From Rhodoferax sp. PAMC 29310 (GTDB lineage: Bacteria; Pseudomonadota; Gammaproteobacteria; Burkholderiales; Burkholderiaceae_C), in the NCBI RefSeq assembly GCF_017948265.1, contig NZ_CP072852.1:868001-932000 (forward strand): a stretch of 64,000 nucleotides of DNA, in the 5' to 3' direction. A program made the translations under genes and the position numbers. Positions 26,299-35,235 of this stretch are shown piece after piece. Each line of letters starts with the position of its first letter. Position 1 is the first letter of the stretch. The notes beneath the pieces were generated by a model. That model worked only from the letters and a program-made list of their open reading frames with translations. It was not told the DNA's origin and made no database searches.

Positions 26299-28653
26299 AT
26301 GCCTATGCCAATCGTTCACTCCGCTGCTGTCGACCCGCTGTCACTTGCTGCCATCACACCACGCGCCGCCAGCAAATTGACGGACGCGACGGAACCCGAT
26401 GTCCTTGAGTTGCTGGACGACCCTGCTGAGTGGTCGGCCTTCAGTCGGGCCGACATTGGCCAAACCGATGTGTGGGAGTCCAACCTGTTGATTGAGGGTA
26501 TGCACTGCGCCGCTTGCGCTTTGAGCATTGAAGACGCCTTGCTGAAAGTGCCCGGTGTGGCCAAAGCCGAGGTCAGCGCTGGCAGTCATCGGGCGCGGGT
26601 GGTGTGGTCGTCTCAACAAGCGAAACCCTCTGACTGGATGCAGGCGGTGCGTGCTGCGGGCTACCGGGCTGTGCCCGCCAACGATGCTTTTTCTCGGGAA
26701 CGCCGCAAAGCGGAGGCTCGCAAAGCGCTGTGGCGCATGTCAGTGGCCGGTCTGTGCATGATGCAGGTCATGATGTACGCCTACCCCGCGTATGTGGCGG
26801 CCCCCGGCGATTTGACGGCCGAGATGGAACAACTTCTGCGCTGGGCATCTTGGGTACTGACCTTGCCTGTCATTCTCTTCTCATGCGGGCCTTTTTTTAG
26901 CAGCGCACTTCGCGATGTCATGAGCCTGCGTGTCAGCATGGATTTGCCGGTGGCGCTGGGCATGGCCATCACTTTTGTGGTCAGCTCCATTGGCACATTT
27001 GAGCCGCAAGGCGTGTTTGGGCGAGAGGTGTACTTTGACTCGCTGACCATGTTTGTGTTCTTTTTGCTGACCGGGCGCTGGTTGGAACTTCGGCTGAGGG
27101 ACCGCACAGCGGGCGCGCTGGAGGCGCTGATGAATCGTCTTCCTGACAGTGTGCCGCGGCAACTTCCCAATGGCGAATTTGAGCGGGTGCCGGTTCGCCG
27201 CCTAATGGCCGGTGATGTGATTCGAATCCTGCCTGGCGAATCGTTTCCTGCGGACGGCGTGGTGTTGCAAGGCGAGACCACGGTGGACGAAGCTCTGCTG
27301 ACGGGCGAATCTCGTCCCATGGCGCGCGGTGTTGGCGGCGCGGTGATTGCGGGCAGCCACAACCTGTCCAGTGTGGTTCAGGTTCGGGTCGATGGCGTCG
27401 GTGAGCAAACCCGGTTTGCTCAGATCGTTGCTTTGATGGAGAGCGCCTCAGTCTCCAAGCCGCCCATTGCCAGGTTGGCGGACCGGGTGGCCAAACCGTT
27501 TTTGATTGCCGTTTTGATCGCGGCAGGCCTGGCCTGTTTGTATTGGTGGCCGAGTGATCCCGGCCACGCACTGATGGTAGCGGTCGCTGTGCTTATCGTG
27601 ACGTGCCCTTGCGCCTTGTCATTGGCCACGCCGGCGGCAATGCTGGCCTCGGCCGGCGCTCTGGCCAAAAGAGGCGTCTTGGTCAGGCGGCTGGAGGCCT
27701 TTGAGGCACTGGCCTCCATTGACACTGTGTTGTTTGACAAAACGGGCACCTTGACGCGCGACGCCATGGTGTTGGGTGAGGTGAGGGTCCGCGAAGGCAC
27801 CTCGGTGTCAGACGCGCTGGCGCTGGCCGCGACTCTGGGGCAAAACTCGTTACACCCCGTGTCTAGGGCGCTGCTGGGCGCGGCGGGTGGAAGTTCAGCA
27901 GTCTTGGCTTGGTCCGCCAGCCAAGTGACGGAGCAAGCGGGGCAGGGTGTCTCCGGTCAAATCTCTCGGAAAGGAAGCAGCGAGTCGCCCCGCGCTCTGC
28001 GTTTGGGGTCTGCCGAGTTTTGTGGCGTTCAGTCGCCAGCTTCCAGCTCTTTGCATGCCTGCCTCAGTGATCAGCATGGCTGGCTGGCCACGTTTGAACT
28101 GCATGAAGATATTCGAGCCGATGCGCTCGCAACCGTTCAGTGGTTGGCGCAACAGGGCATCGCCGTTCAACTCCTATCCGGCGACGGGAATGAGGCAGTC
28201 GCCAGGGTGGCGTCTGCGGTTGGCATTGCCAATTTTCGCGGCGGTTGTTCGCCGCAAGACAAGCTGGCATTTTTGAAGTCGGCGCAGCAACGTGGCGGTC
28301 GCGTGGCCGTGGTGGGAGATGGGCTGAATGACGGGCCGGCGTTGGCTGGCGCCCATGTATCTTTCTCCTTTGGTCAAGCGGTGCCGCTTGCGCAAGCGCA
28401 ATCAGATTTTGTGATTTTGGGAGAACAGTTGACGACCGTCGTCGCGACGGTGAAACTGGCACGGCGCACCTTGCAAGTGGTTCGTCAAAACCTCGTATGG
28501 GCCGCGATCTATAACGCGGTGTGCGTGCCTTTGGCGGTCTTTGGGTTTTTGCCGGCATGGCTGGCCGGCTTGGGGATGGCCTTGAGTTCGCTGCTGGTCG
28601 TTCTTAACGCGTTGCGCCTTTCGTCGAAGGCGGAATTGCAAGGAGTCAGTTAA
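26299..28653 (+). CDS. ccoI: Copper-transporting P1B-type ATPase CcoI (FixI-like), cbb3 oxidase maturation
   Basis: CcoI moves copper out of the cytoplasm across the inner membrane for assembly of the CuB centre of cbb3 oxidase. The 784-aa product has one N-terminal metal-binding domain with GMHCAAC (C70, C73), a transmembrane CPC motif (436-438), phosphorylated D480 in DKTGT, the SLHP motif and the hinge GDGLNDGPAL (673-682). An unusual hydrophilic lead of about 60 residues precedes the metal domain. The stop overlaps the ccoS start (TAATG). The gene opens the cbb3 cluster, ahead of the structural genes. Confidence 0.95.
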   Translation: MPMPIVHSAAVDPLSLAAITPRAASKLTDATEPDVLELLDDPAEWSAFSRADIGQTDVWESNLLIEGMHCAACALSIEDALLKVPGVAKAEVSAGSHRARVVWSSQQAKPSDWMQAVRAAGYRAVPANDAFSRERRKAEARKALWRMSVAGLCMMQVMMYAYPAYVAAPGDLTAEMEQLLRWASWVLTLPVILFSCGPFFSSALRDVMSLRVSMDLPVALGMAITFVVSSIGTFEPQGVFGREVYFDSLTMFVFFLLTGRWLELRLRDRTAGALEALMNRLPDSVPRQLPNGEFERVPVRRLMAGDVIRILPGESFPADGVVLQGETTVDEALLTGESRPMARGVGGAVIAGSHNLSSVVQVRVDGVGEQTRFAQIVALMESASVSKPPIARLADRVAKPFLIAVLIAAGLACLYWWPSDPGHALMVAVAVLIVTCPCALSLATPAAMLASAGALAKRGVLVRRLEAFEALASIDTVLFDKTGTLTRDAMVLGEVRVREGTSVSDALALAATLGQNSLHPVSRALLGAAGGSSAVLAWSASQVTEQAGQGVSGQISRKGSSESPRALRLGSAEFCGVQSPASSSLHACLSDQHGWLATFELHEDIRADALATVQWLAQQGIAVQLLSGDGNEAVARVASAVGIANFRGGCSPQDKLAFLKSAQQRGGRVAVVGDGLNDGPALAGAHVSFSFGQAVPLAQAQSDFVILGEQLTTVVATVKLARRTLQVVRQNLVWAAIYNAVCVPLAVFGFLPAWLAGLGMALSSLLVVLNALRLSSKAELQGVS

Positions 28654-28790
28654 TGGACATTTTGTATTTGCTGATCCCGCTTTCGGTGATTCTGGTTTTT
28701 TTCATCATCGGCGGTTTGTGGTGGGCAATATATCGGGGTCAATTCGAAGATATCGAGTCTGAAGGGGAGCGAATTCTTAAGGATTCTTAA
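28653..28790 (+). CDS. ccoS: cbb3-type cytochrome oxidase assembly protein CcoS
   Basis: This 45-aa protein has one membrane helix (LLIPLSVILVFFIIGGLWW) followed by YRGQFEDIESEGERIL, which is the CcoS family pattern. Its ATG shares one base with the ccoI stop codon, so translation is coupled. CcoS is needed to insert heme and copper cofactors into CcoN. The gene ends 86 bp before ccoN, where a separate promoter lies. Confidence 0.92.
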   Translation: MDILYLLIPLSVILVFFIIGGLWWAIYRGQFEDIESEGERILKDS

Positions 28791-28806
28791 GGAATGTGGC
28801 AAAGAG

Positions 28807-28820
28807 TTGATGTGAGTCAA
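28807..28820 (+). promoter_or_regulatory. FNR/ANR box upstream of ccoN
   Basis: TTGATGTGAGTCAA matches the FNR consensus at 9 of 10 positions and is almost identical to the box before ccoI. Its centre (28813.5) predicts a start site near 28855, giving a leader of about 20 nt to the ccoN ATG. Micro-oxic induction of ccoNOQP by FNR-type regulators is established in other proteobacteria. Confidence 0.88.
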
Positions 28821-28875
28821 ATGGGGCTAGGGTTTTCCATTGGAAACTCCTTGTAACAAACTTAGAGAGGTGAAA

Positions 28876-30312
28876 ATGATATTTCCCAACGCGTCTGCAA
28901 CCACCTACAACGACAAGGTGGTCAGACAGTTCGCCATCATGACCATTGTGTGGGGGGTGGTTGGCATGTTGGTCGGCGTGATCATCGCCGCCCAATTGAC
29001 TTGGCCCGAGCTGAATTTTGGTATCTCTTGGCTCAGCTACGGTCGATTGCGGCCTTTGCACACCAATGCGGTGATTTTTGCGTTTGGCGGCTGTGGTTTG
29101 TTTGCCGCTGCCTACTATGTGGTGCAACGAACCTGTCATGTGCGCTTGTTCGGAGACAAGATGGCCGCCTTCACCTTTTGGGGTTGGCAGCTGGTGATTC
29201 TGGCAGCTGTTGTGTCGCTCCCACTGGGTTACACACAGGGCAAAGAGTACGCTGAGCTGGAGTGGCCCATTGACATTCTGATCACGCTGGTCTGGGTGTC
29301 GTTTGCCATTGTGTTTTTCGGAACGGTGGGCACGCGCAAGGTGCGTCACATCTACGTGGCCAATTGGTTTTTCGGTGCCTTCATCATTGCCGTGGCGTTG
29401 CTGCACCTCGTTAACAGTGCCGCGATTCCCGCTGGCGCCATGAAGTCATATTCAGCCTACGCCGGTGTGCAAGACGCCATGGTGCAGTGGTGGTATGGCC
29501 ACAACGCGGTTGGTTTTTTCCTGACCGCAGGCTTCCTGGGCATGATGTATTACTTCATTCCCAAGCAAGCTGAGCGGCCTGTCTACTCGTACCGCCTCTC
29601 TATCGTTCACTTTTGGGCGTTGATTTTTACCTACATGTGGGCCGGCCCACACCATTTGCATTACACCGCCTTGCCTGATTGGACCCAGTCGGTCGGCATG
29701 GTCTTCTCCCTGATTTTGTTGGCACCCAGCTGGGGCGGCATGATCAACGGCATCATGACCTTGTCGGGCGCTTGGCACAAACTGCGCGATGACCCGATTC
29801 TGCGTTTCCTGATCGTTTCACTCTCCTTCTACGGCATGTCGACCTTTGAAGGTCCGATGATGTCCATCAAAACAGTGAATGCCTTGTCGCATTACACGGA
29901 TTGGACTGTTGGCCACGTGCACTCTGGAGCTCTGGGCTGGGTTGGCTTGGTGACCATGGGTTCGATGTATTACCTGATTCCTCGCCTGTTCGGTCAAAAA
30001 CAGATGTACAGCGTCAAAGCCATTGAGATTCATTTCTGGGCTGCCACCATTGGTATCGTTGTTTACATCGCCGCCATGTGGATTGCCGGTGTGATGCAGG
30101 GCCTGATGTGGCGCGCCATCAACCCAGACGGCACGCTGACCTACACCTTTGTTGAGTCGGTGAAAGCCACGTTCCCGTTCTATGCACTGCGCTTGTTGGG
30201 CGGATTGTTGTACCTGGGCGGCATGATCATCATGCTTTGGAATACCTATAAAACGGTCACCAATGGACGCTCTGTCACGGTAACGATTCCCGCCGCAGTC
30301 GCACACGCTTGA
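28876..30312 (+). CDS. ccoN: cbb3-type cytochrome c oxidase subunit I CcoN
   Basis: CcoN is the catalytic heme-copper subunit, reducing oxygen at the heme b3-CuB site with very high affinity. The 478-aa product has twelve membrane helices. Probable ligands are H62 and H349 (heme b), H347 (heme b3) and H209, H259, H260 (CuB); Y253 is the likely cross-linked tyrosine in helix VII. I chose ATG 28876 ([16 protein letters not shown]), which has an AGAGAGGTG ribosome-binding site, over a frame extended by 12 residues. Confidence 0.96.
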   Translation: MIFPNASATTYNDKVVRQFAIMTIVWGVVGMLVGVIIAAQLTWPELNFGISWLSYGRLRPLHTNAVIFAFGGCGLFAAAYYVVQRTCHVRLFGDKMAAFTFWGWQLVILAAVVSLPLGYTQGKEYAELEWPIDILITLVWVSFAIVFFGTVGTRKVRHIYVANWFFGAFIIAVALLHLVNSAAIPAGAMKSYSAYAGVQDAMVQWWYGHNAVGFFLTAGFLGMMYYFIPKQAERPVYSYRLSIVHFWALIFTYMWAGPHHLHYTALPDWTQSVGMVFSLILLAPSWGGMINGIMTLSGAWHKLRDDPILRFLIVSLSFYGMSTFEGPMMSIKTVNALSHYTDWTVGHVHSGALGWVGLVTMGSMYYLIPRLFGQKQMYSVKAIEIHFWAATIGIVVYIAAMWIAGVMQGLMWRAINPDGTLTYTFVESVKATFPFYALRLLGGLLYLGGMIIMLWNTYKTVTNGRSVTVTIPAAVAHA

Positions 30313-30324
30313 TAAGGAAACAAC

Positions 30325-30951
30325 ATGGCTGATACGAAATCAAGCGGCGGACTGTCGCACGAGAAAATCGAAACCAACAACTTCCTGATGATCGTTTTGA
30401 TCCTCTTGGTGTTGCTGGTCGGGGGCATGGTCGAGATTGTTCCTTTGTTCTTCCAAAAGTCGACCACGGAGCCGGTCAAAGGACTTTTGCCGCTGACCCC
30501 GCTAGAACTGGCTGGACGCGATGTGTATGTGCGTGAGGGTTGCTACAACTGTCACTCGCAAATGATTCGTCCTTTTCGCGCAGAGACGCTGCGTTACGGG
30601 CATTACTCCGTCGCCGGTGAGTTTGTTTATGACCATCCGTTCCAGTGGGGTAGCAAACGCACTGGCCCTGATTTGCATCGGGTCGGTGGCAAATACAGTG
30701 ACCAGTGGCACCGTGACCACTTGCATAACCCTCGTGACCTGGTGCCCGAGTCCAATATGCCTGCCTACCCTTGGTTGGCGACGTCTGCAGTTGACCATGA
30801 GTCGATTCCCACGCATATGAAAGCGTTGCGGACTGTTGGCGTGCCCTACACGGACGAGCAGATTGCCGCGTCGTCGGCGGAGATCAAAGGCAAGACCGAG
30901 GTGGATGCCGTGATCGCCTACCTGCAAGTCTTGGGAATCTCAGTTAAATAA
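30325..30951 (+). CDS. ccoO: cbb3-type cytochrome c oxidase subunit II CcoO (monoheme c)
   Basis: CcoO passes electrons from CcoP to CcoN. The 208-aa product is anchored by one N-terminal helix ([20 protein letters not shown]). It has a single heme c motif CYNCH at 73-77 followed by [18 protein letters not shown], the family hallmark. A probable axial Met lies in [10 protein letters not shown]. It follows ccoN by 12 bp. Confidence 0.96.
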   Translation: MADTKSSGGLSHEKIETNNFLMIVLILLVLLVGGMVEIVPLFFQKSTTEPVKGLLPLTPLELAGRDVYVREGCYNCHSQMIRPFRAETLRYGHYSVAGEFVYDHPFQWGSKRTGPDLHRVGGKYSDQWHRDHLHNPRDLVPESNMPAYPWLATSAVDHESIPTHMKALRTVGVPYTDEQIAASSAEIKGKTEVDAVIAYLQVLGISVK

Positions 30952-30964
30952 GAGAGGACGTTCT

Positions 30965-31108
30965 ATGGAACTCGATATCAACACCCTTCGTTCAGTGGCC
31001 ACCGTGGCGGCCTTCATTACTTTCATTGGTATTGTGGTTTGGGCTTATTCGCGTCGCAATGCAGCCGATTTTGAAGAGGCGGCCAATCTGCCCTTCGAGC
31101 AAGACTGA
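30965..31108 (+). CDS. ccoQ: cbb3-type cytochrome oxidase subunit CcoQ
   Basis: CcoQ is a 47-aa accessory subunit thought to stabilise the complex. It has one helix (VATVAAFITFIGIVVWAYS) and a short acidic tail (FEEAANLPFEQD), the common CcoQ layout. A GAGAGGACG ribosome-binding site lies before the ATG, 13 bp behind ccoO. It lies between ccoO and ccoP as expected. Confidence 0.93.
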   Translation: MELDINTLRSVATVAAFITFIGIVVWAYSRRNAADFEEAANLPFEQD

Positions 31109-31131
31109 CGAACGGACCAAAAGGATAAAAA

Positions 31132-32046
31132 ATGAGCGATTTCACTAGTAATTTCTGGTCCATCTACGTGACCGTGATCACGATCGTCAGTATCTTGGCT
31201 TGCTTGCTTCTGCTGTGGTTTAGTGGCAAAGCCAAAGCCATGACCGCTGAGGACAACACCACCGGCCACGTCTGGGACGGCGACTTGCGCGAGATGAACA
31301 ACCCGCTGCCGCGCTGGTGGGCCTACCTGTTCGTGATCACCGTGATCTTCGCGTTTGTCTACTTGGCCTTGTACCCTGGTTTGGGGACCTACAAGGGAAC
31401 GCTCGGTTGGACATCGTTGGGGCAACATGAAAAGGAAGTTGACAAAGGCAATGCTGAAGTCGCTCCTTTGTACGCCAAATTTGAGGCGATGACACCCGAA
31501 GAGCTGATAAAGGACACACAGGCCATGGCCATTGGTGACCGCTTGTTCATGAACAACTGTGCTCAATGCCACGCCTCAGATGCTCGCGGTACCAAAGGGA
31601 TTCCAAACTTGACCGATGGTGATTGGTTGCACGGTGGTACGCCAGAGTTGATCAAAACGACCTTGACTCAGGGACGCATGGGCAATATGCCTCCCATGGC
31701 GGCGGCCGTCGGTTCGAGTAGCGACGTCAAGAATTTGGCTCAGTATGTGTTGAGCTTGTCGGGCAGTCCGCATGACTCGGTTCAGGCCGCCTTGGGCAAG
31801 GAAAAATTCGTAGCCTGCGCGGCCTGTCATGGCGCCAACGGCAAGGGAAATCAAGCCTTGGGCGCTCCGAACTTGACGGACGACATCTGGCTGCATGGCT
31901 ATGGCGAGGCGGCGATCATCTCCATGATCAACAACGGCAAGGTCAACCAGATGCCAGCGCAAGCTGAAAAGCTCACCGAAGGGCAGATTCATGTGTTGAC
32001 GTCTTATGTCTTGAGTCTTTCCAACAAGGGTGTTTCGGCTCAGTAA
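31132..32046 (+). CDS. ccoP: cbb3-type cytochrome c oxidase subunit III CcoP (diheme c)
   Basis: CcoP receives electrons from soluble cytochrome c. The 304-aa product has two N-terminal helices, then two cytochrome c domains with heme motifs CAQCH (143-147) and CAACH (229-233). The linker contains HVWDGDLREMNNPLPRWW, a family signature. A clear AAAGGA site precedes the ATG. Length and domain order are standard. Confidence 0.96.
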   Translation: MSDFTSNFWSIYVTVITIVSILACLLLLWFSGKAKAMTAEDNTTGHVWDGDLREMNNPLPRWWAYLFVITVIFAFVYLALYPGLGTYKGTLGWTSLGQHEKEVDKGNAEVAPLYAKFEAMTPEELIKDTQAMAIGDRLFMNNCAQCHASDARGTKGIPNLTDGDWLHGGTPELIKTTLTQGRMGNMPPMAAAVGSSSDVKNLAQYVLSLSGSPHDSVQAALGKEKFVACAACHGANGKGNQALGAPNLTDDIWLHGYGEAAIISMINNGKVNQMPAQAEKLTEGQIHVLTSYVLSLSNKGVSAQ

Positions 32047-32090
32047 GCGCCTCTGACCTTGACCGCGCCCAACTGAATGAAGGACATCGA

Positions 32091-33527
32091 TTGACCAAAC
32101 CGGCCGCTTCGACCAAAAAGGTAATTCCGATTGTGGCGGTGCCAGCAGACCCGGAAATGGTTTCGCTGTACGCAGCCCGCAAGGATATTTACCCACGCAG
32201 CGTGTCCGGGTTTTTCTCGCGCTGGCGCTGGGCCATGGTGATCCTGACACAACTGGTGTTCTACGGCTTGCCTTGGCTGGAGTGGGGTCAACGCCAAGCC
32301 GTTCTATTTGATTTGGGTGACCGGCGTTTCTACATCTTCGGGTTGGTTCTTTATCCGCAAGACTTTATTTACCTCACCGGCCTGCTGGTGATCTCGGCAC
32401 TGGGGCTTTTTCTGTTCACTGCGGTGGCTGGGCGCCTCTGGTGCGGGTACACCTGCCCGCAGACGGTGTACACCGAGATGTTTTTGTGGATTGAGAAACA
32501 GATGGAGGGGGATCGCTCCGCGCGCATGCGTCGCGATGGGCAACTCTGGTCCATGGACAAGTTTCTGCGCAAGGGTGGCAAACATGTGGCTTGGCTGCTG
32601 TTGGCCATGTGGACTGGCTTCACCTTTGTGGGCTACTTCACGCCGATCAAGGAATTGGGGCTGGCCTTTGTTCAACTGAACATGGGGTCATGGGAAATTT
32701 TCTGGTCCATCTTTTACGGGTTTGCCACCTACGGAAACGCTGGCTTCATGCGGGAGCAGGTCTGTTTGCACATGTGTCCCTATGCGCGTTTTCAAAGCGC
32801 CATGTTTGACAAAGACACCCTGATCGTTACCTATGATGCCGAGCGTGGTGAACCTCGCGGTGCCCGCTCCCGCAAGACGGACCCGGCCACATTGAACCTG
32901 GGGGCGTGTATTGACTGCACCCTGTGCGTTCAGGTCTGCCCCACGGGTATTGATATTCGGGACGGTTTGCAATACGAGTGCATTGGCTGTGGCGCCTGCG
33001 CGGATGTGTGCGACACCGTGATGGACAAAATGGGTTATGCCCGTGGACTGGTGAAATACAGCACCGAAAACGCCATGAATCAGCACTGGACCAAGAGCCA
33101 GACGCTGCGCCATGTGCTTCGCCCCCGAATACTGATTTACACCAGCATCTTGCTCGGCGTCGTGGTGGCCATGGTGGTGAGTTTGGCCTTGCGCACGCCC
33201 TTCAAGGTCGATGTGGTTCGTGACCGAGGGGTGATGGCCCGTGTGGTGGGGAAAGGCGACATTGAAAATCTTTACCGCTTGCAGCTCATGAATGCGACCG
33301 AATCGATGCAGACTTACAAAATTTCAACCACAGGTTTGCCTGGCCTGACGTTGACGACCCCAGACACCGTCGAGGTGGCCTCCACCGAGTCGCACTGGGT
33401 GACGGTGCGGTTGGTGGCGCCCTTTGGTTCGGCAGAGCCCGGCTCTCATGTCATTTATTTCGATGTTGAAGCGATCGGAACGACTGACAAAGTGTCCGAG
33501 AAGTCTTCATTTATTGTTCCCCGCTAG
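32091..33527 (+). CDS. ccoG: cbb3 oxidase maturation protein CcoG (RdxA/FixG), polyferredoxin
   Basis: CcoG is a membrane-bound Fe-S protein implicated in copper reduction for cbb3 assembly. The 478-aa product has several N-terminal helices, a CxxxCP motif (WCGYTCPQTVY), and two 4Fe-4S sets: C273, C276, C279, C283 and a second set in ECIGCGACADVC. A late helix is followed by a periplasmic immunoglobulin-like domain. The start is TTG at 32091, preceded by AAGGA at 8 bp spacing; the nearby ATG at 32077 meets a stop at once, which excludes it. Confidence 0.93.
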   Translation: MTKPAASTKKVIPIVAVPADPEMVSLYAARKDIYPRSVSGFFSRWRWAMVILTQLVFYGLPWLEWGQRQAVLFDLGDRRFYIFGLVLYPQDFIYLTGLLVISALGLFLFTAVAGRLWCGYTCPQTVYTEMFLWIEKQMEGDRSARMRRDGQLWSMDKFLRKGGKHVAWLLLAMWTGFTFVGYFTPIKELGLAFVQLNMGSWEIFWSIFYGFATYGNAGFMREQVCLHMCPYARFQSAMFDKDTLIVTYDAERGEPRGARSRKTDPATLNLGACIDCTLCVQVCPTGIDIRDGLQYECIGCGACADVCDTVMDKMGYARGLVKYSTENAMNQHWTKSQTLRHVLRPRILIYTSILLGVVVAMVVSLALRTPFKVDVVRDRGVMARVVGKGDIENLYRLQLMNATESMQTYKISTTGLPGLTLTTPDTVEVASTESHWVTVRLVAPFGSAEPGSHVIYFDVEAIGTTDKVSEKSSFIVPR

Positions 33528-33544
33528 GGAAAAAGGAATTGATC

Positions 33545-33826
33545 ATGCAAAACAATTTGACGGAATCAAGCGGTCCTTGGTGGAAATTTGGCCACGTGTG
33601 GATGGTGGTGGCCGGCCCAGCAGTGGTCGTGCTGGCGAGCTTTATCACGCTCTACCTGGCCATTACCCGGCCAGACCCCGTGGTGTCAGAAGACTATTAC
33701 CGCCAGGGCCTTGAAATTAACCAGCGTCTGGAAGCCCAGGCCGCCGCCAGCATGGCCCCTGCCGTTCAAGCTCGCAATCACGCCGCCACCGGCGTGGCCC
33801 CGCCGGCCGTGCCCGTCAAGCCATGA
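33545..33826 (+). CDS. ccoH: CcoH/FixH-family cbb3 assembly protein
   Basis: This 93-aa protein has one N-terminal helix (VWMVVAGPAVVVLASFITLYLAI) and the following DPVVSEDYYRQGLEINQRLE, which is the FixH signature; the rest is Ala/Pro-rich and probably periplasmic. It is shorter than typical FixH proteins, ending soon after the signature. I chose ATG 33545 over the in-frame TTG at 33539 because AAAAGGA lies 8 bp upstream of it. The stop overlaps the next gene by four bases. Confidence 0.85.
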   Translation: MQNNLTESSGPWWKFGHVWMVVAGPAVVVLASFITLYLAITRPDPVVSEDYYRQGLEINQRLEAQAAASMAPAVQARNHAATGVAPPAVPVKP

Positions 33827-34110
33827 GTCCTGTGCCATTGCAATCTATACCTGCAGGTCAGCCTGTGGTGAGGTATCAACGGCTGATGTGGATCGTGTGG
33901 CCAGCCTTTCTGGTGGCCTGCGTGCTTGAGGCCCTGGTGTTTGCCATGGTGGATCCTCAAGATTTGCACTGGTTTGGCGAGCCGGTCCAGGTGTCCAGAG
34001 CCGGTTTCTACTCACTGGCGTTCCTGGTGTTTTGGATCACTGCCATGGTGTCCAGTGCATTGACCACCTTGTTGGCGATGCCGTCGCGTGAAGTCAACCT
34101 CTCGCCCTAG
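33823..34110 (+). CDS. Small two-helix membrane protein at the end of the cbb3 cluster, unknown function
   Basis: This 95-aa protein has two hydrophobic segments, IVWPAFLVACVLEALVFAMV (about 24-43) and GFYSLAFLVFWITAMVSSAL (about 61-80), joined by a loop with DPQDLHWFGEPVQVSR. It overlaps ccoH by four bases (ATGA), so it is co-translated. I do not recognise a named family; similar short proteins seem to follow ccoH in comamonads. A role in oxidase assembly or stability is inference from position only. Confidence 0.7.
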   Translation: MSPVPLQSIPAGQPVVRYQRLMWIVWPAFLVACVLEALVFAMVDPQDLHWFGEPVQVSRAGFYSLAFLVFWITAMVSSALTTLLAMPSREVNLSP

Positions 34111-34128
34111 GCCCGGCGCGCCAGGCGA

Positions 34129-35235
34129 CTATTCGTTCAGGGCTTTGGAAATTTCCTGCCCAAGTTCGATCACGGCCAGTGCGTAATAGCTGCTCCAGTT
34201 GTACCGGGTGATGGCGTAAAAATTCTCCGTGCCGGCCACATAGATCGGGTCGCGGTCGCCGTCTTGCAGCTCCACTAAGGCCAATGGGCCTTGGTGTGAC
34301 AGTGCTGCGCCACTGAGCACCGCGCCTTGGGCGGTAAACCGTTCCACACTGAATGTCGGCAAAATGTCCGGCGCCAGCAAGGCCTTCATGTCGACGGTTT
34401 GGGGGTTGAAGCTCACCGGGTAGTGCGTGGGCATTCCAGGCTGCCAGTTGAAGGCCTTGAAGTAATACGCCACAGACCCGATCACATCGGCGGCGCTATT
34501 GAACAGATCAATGCGCCCATCACCATCAAAATCAACAGCGTATTTCAACCAGCTGGAGGGCATGAACTGCGGCATGCCCATGGCGCCCGCAAAGCTGCCA
34601 CGCAATGACAGCGGGTCCAGCGTGCTGCGAGCGGTCAAGCTAAAGAGCTGGGACAGCTCGGATTTAAAAAATTCACTGCGGACCGCTGCTCTGGGATGCG
34701 TGGTGGGAAAGTCAAATGCCAAGGTGGCCAAGGCGTCAATGACTCGAAAATTACCGACTTGCTGACCGTAAATCGTTTCAACCCCGACGATGCCCACAAT
34801 CACCTCTGCCGGAACGCCGGTTTCACGCTCGGCCCGGGCCAAAGTCTCCCGGTTGTCTTTCCAAAACCGCACGCCTGCCTGGATGCGGGTGGCATCAATG
34901 AAGCGGGAGCGATAAACAGCCCAGTTCTTGCGAGTGCCCGTTGGCGCCGGCTGAACGTATTTTGCGGCCAATGGCAAGTACCGGGCTTGTCCCACAATAC
35001 GCCGGACCCACTCGGACGGCAGGTTTTCACGGGCTGCGATGTCCTCAGCAAAACGCATCGCATCTTCCCGTTGGCCATACAAGGGGCCGGCCAGAGGCGG
35101 TTGACTTTGTGCGCTGCCGACCTTGCGCTTGTTTTTATGAGGTTTTCCGGCGATGGCCCCCGTTGACAGGGCGCAGGCAGCTACTAATCCGATAGCAATC
35201 GAAAAGCATTGACGGTAATTTTTGAGAAGAATCAC
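34129..35235 (-). CDS. mltB: Lytic murein transglycosylase B (MltB)
   Basis: MltB cleaves the MurNAc-GlcNAc bond with formation of 1,6-anhydro muropeptides. The 368-aa product has a signal peptide ending near ALSTGAIAG and a catalytic Glu E153 in IVGVETIYGQQVG. The conserved GSFAGAMGMPQFMPSSW and FDGDGRIDLFNSAADVIGSVA segments follow. There is no lipobox cysteine, so it is soluble or peripheral. The start is GTG 35235, overlapping the tgpA stop (GTGA). It is the last gene of the moxR operon. Confidence 0.93.
   Translation of the reverse strand: MILLKNYRQCFSIAIGLVAACALSTGAIAGKPHKNKRKVGSAQSQPPLAGPLYGQREDAMRFAEDIAARENLPSEWVRRIVGQARYLPLAAKYVQPAPTGTRKNWAVYRSRFIDATRIQAGVRFWKDNRETLARAERETGVPAEVIVGIVGVETIYGQQVGNFRVIDALATLAFDFPTTHPRAAVRSEFFKSELSQLFSLTARSTLDPLSLRGSFAGAMGMPQFMPSSWLKYAVDFDGDGRIDLFNSAADVIGSVAYYFKAFNWQPGMPTHYPVSFNPQTVDMKALLAPDILPTFSVERFTAQGAVLSGAALSHQGPLALVELQDGDRDPIYVAGTENFYAITRYNWSSYYALAVIELGQEISKALNE

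Noticed and set aside
35171..35200. GCGCAGGCAGCTACTAATCC in the mltB signal peptide
   Set aside because: Partial core match only; explained by Ala/Cys/Leu codons of the signal sequence.
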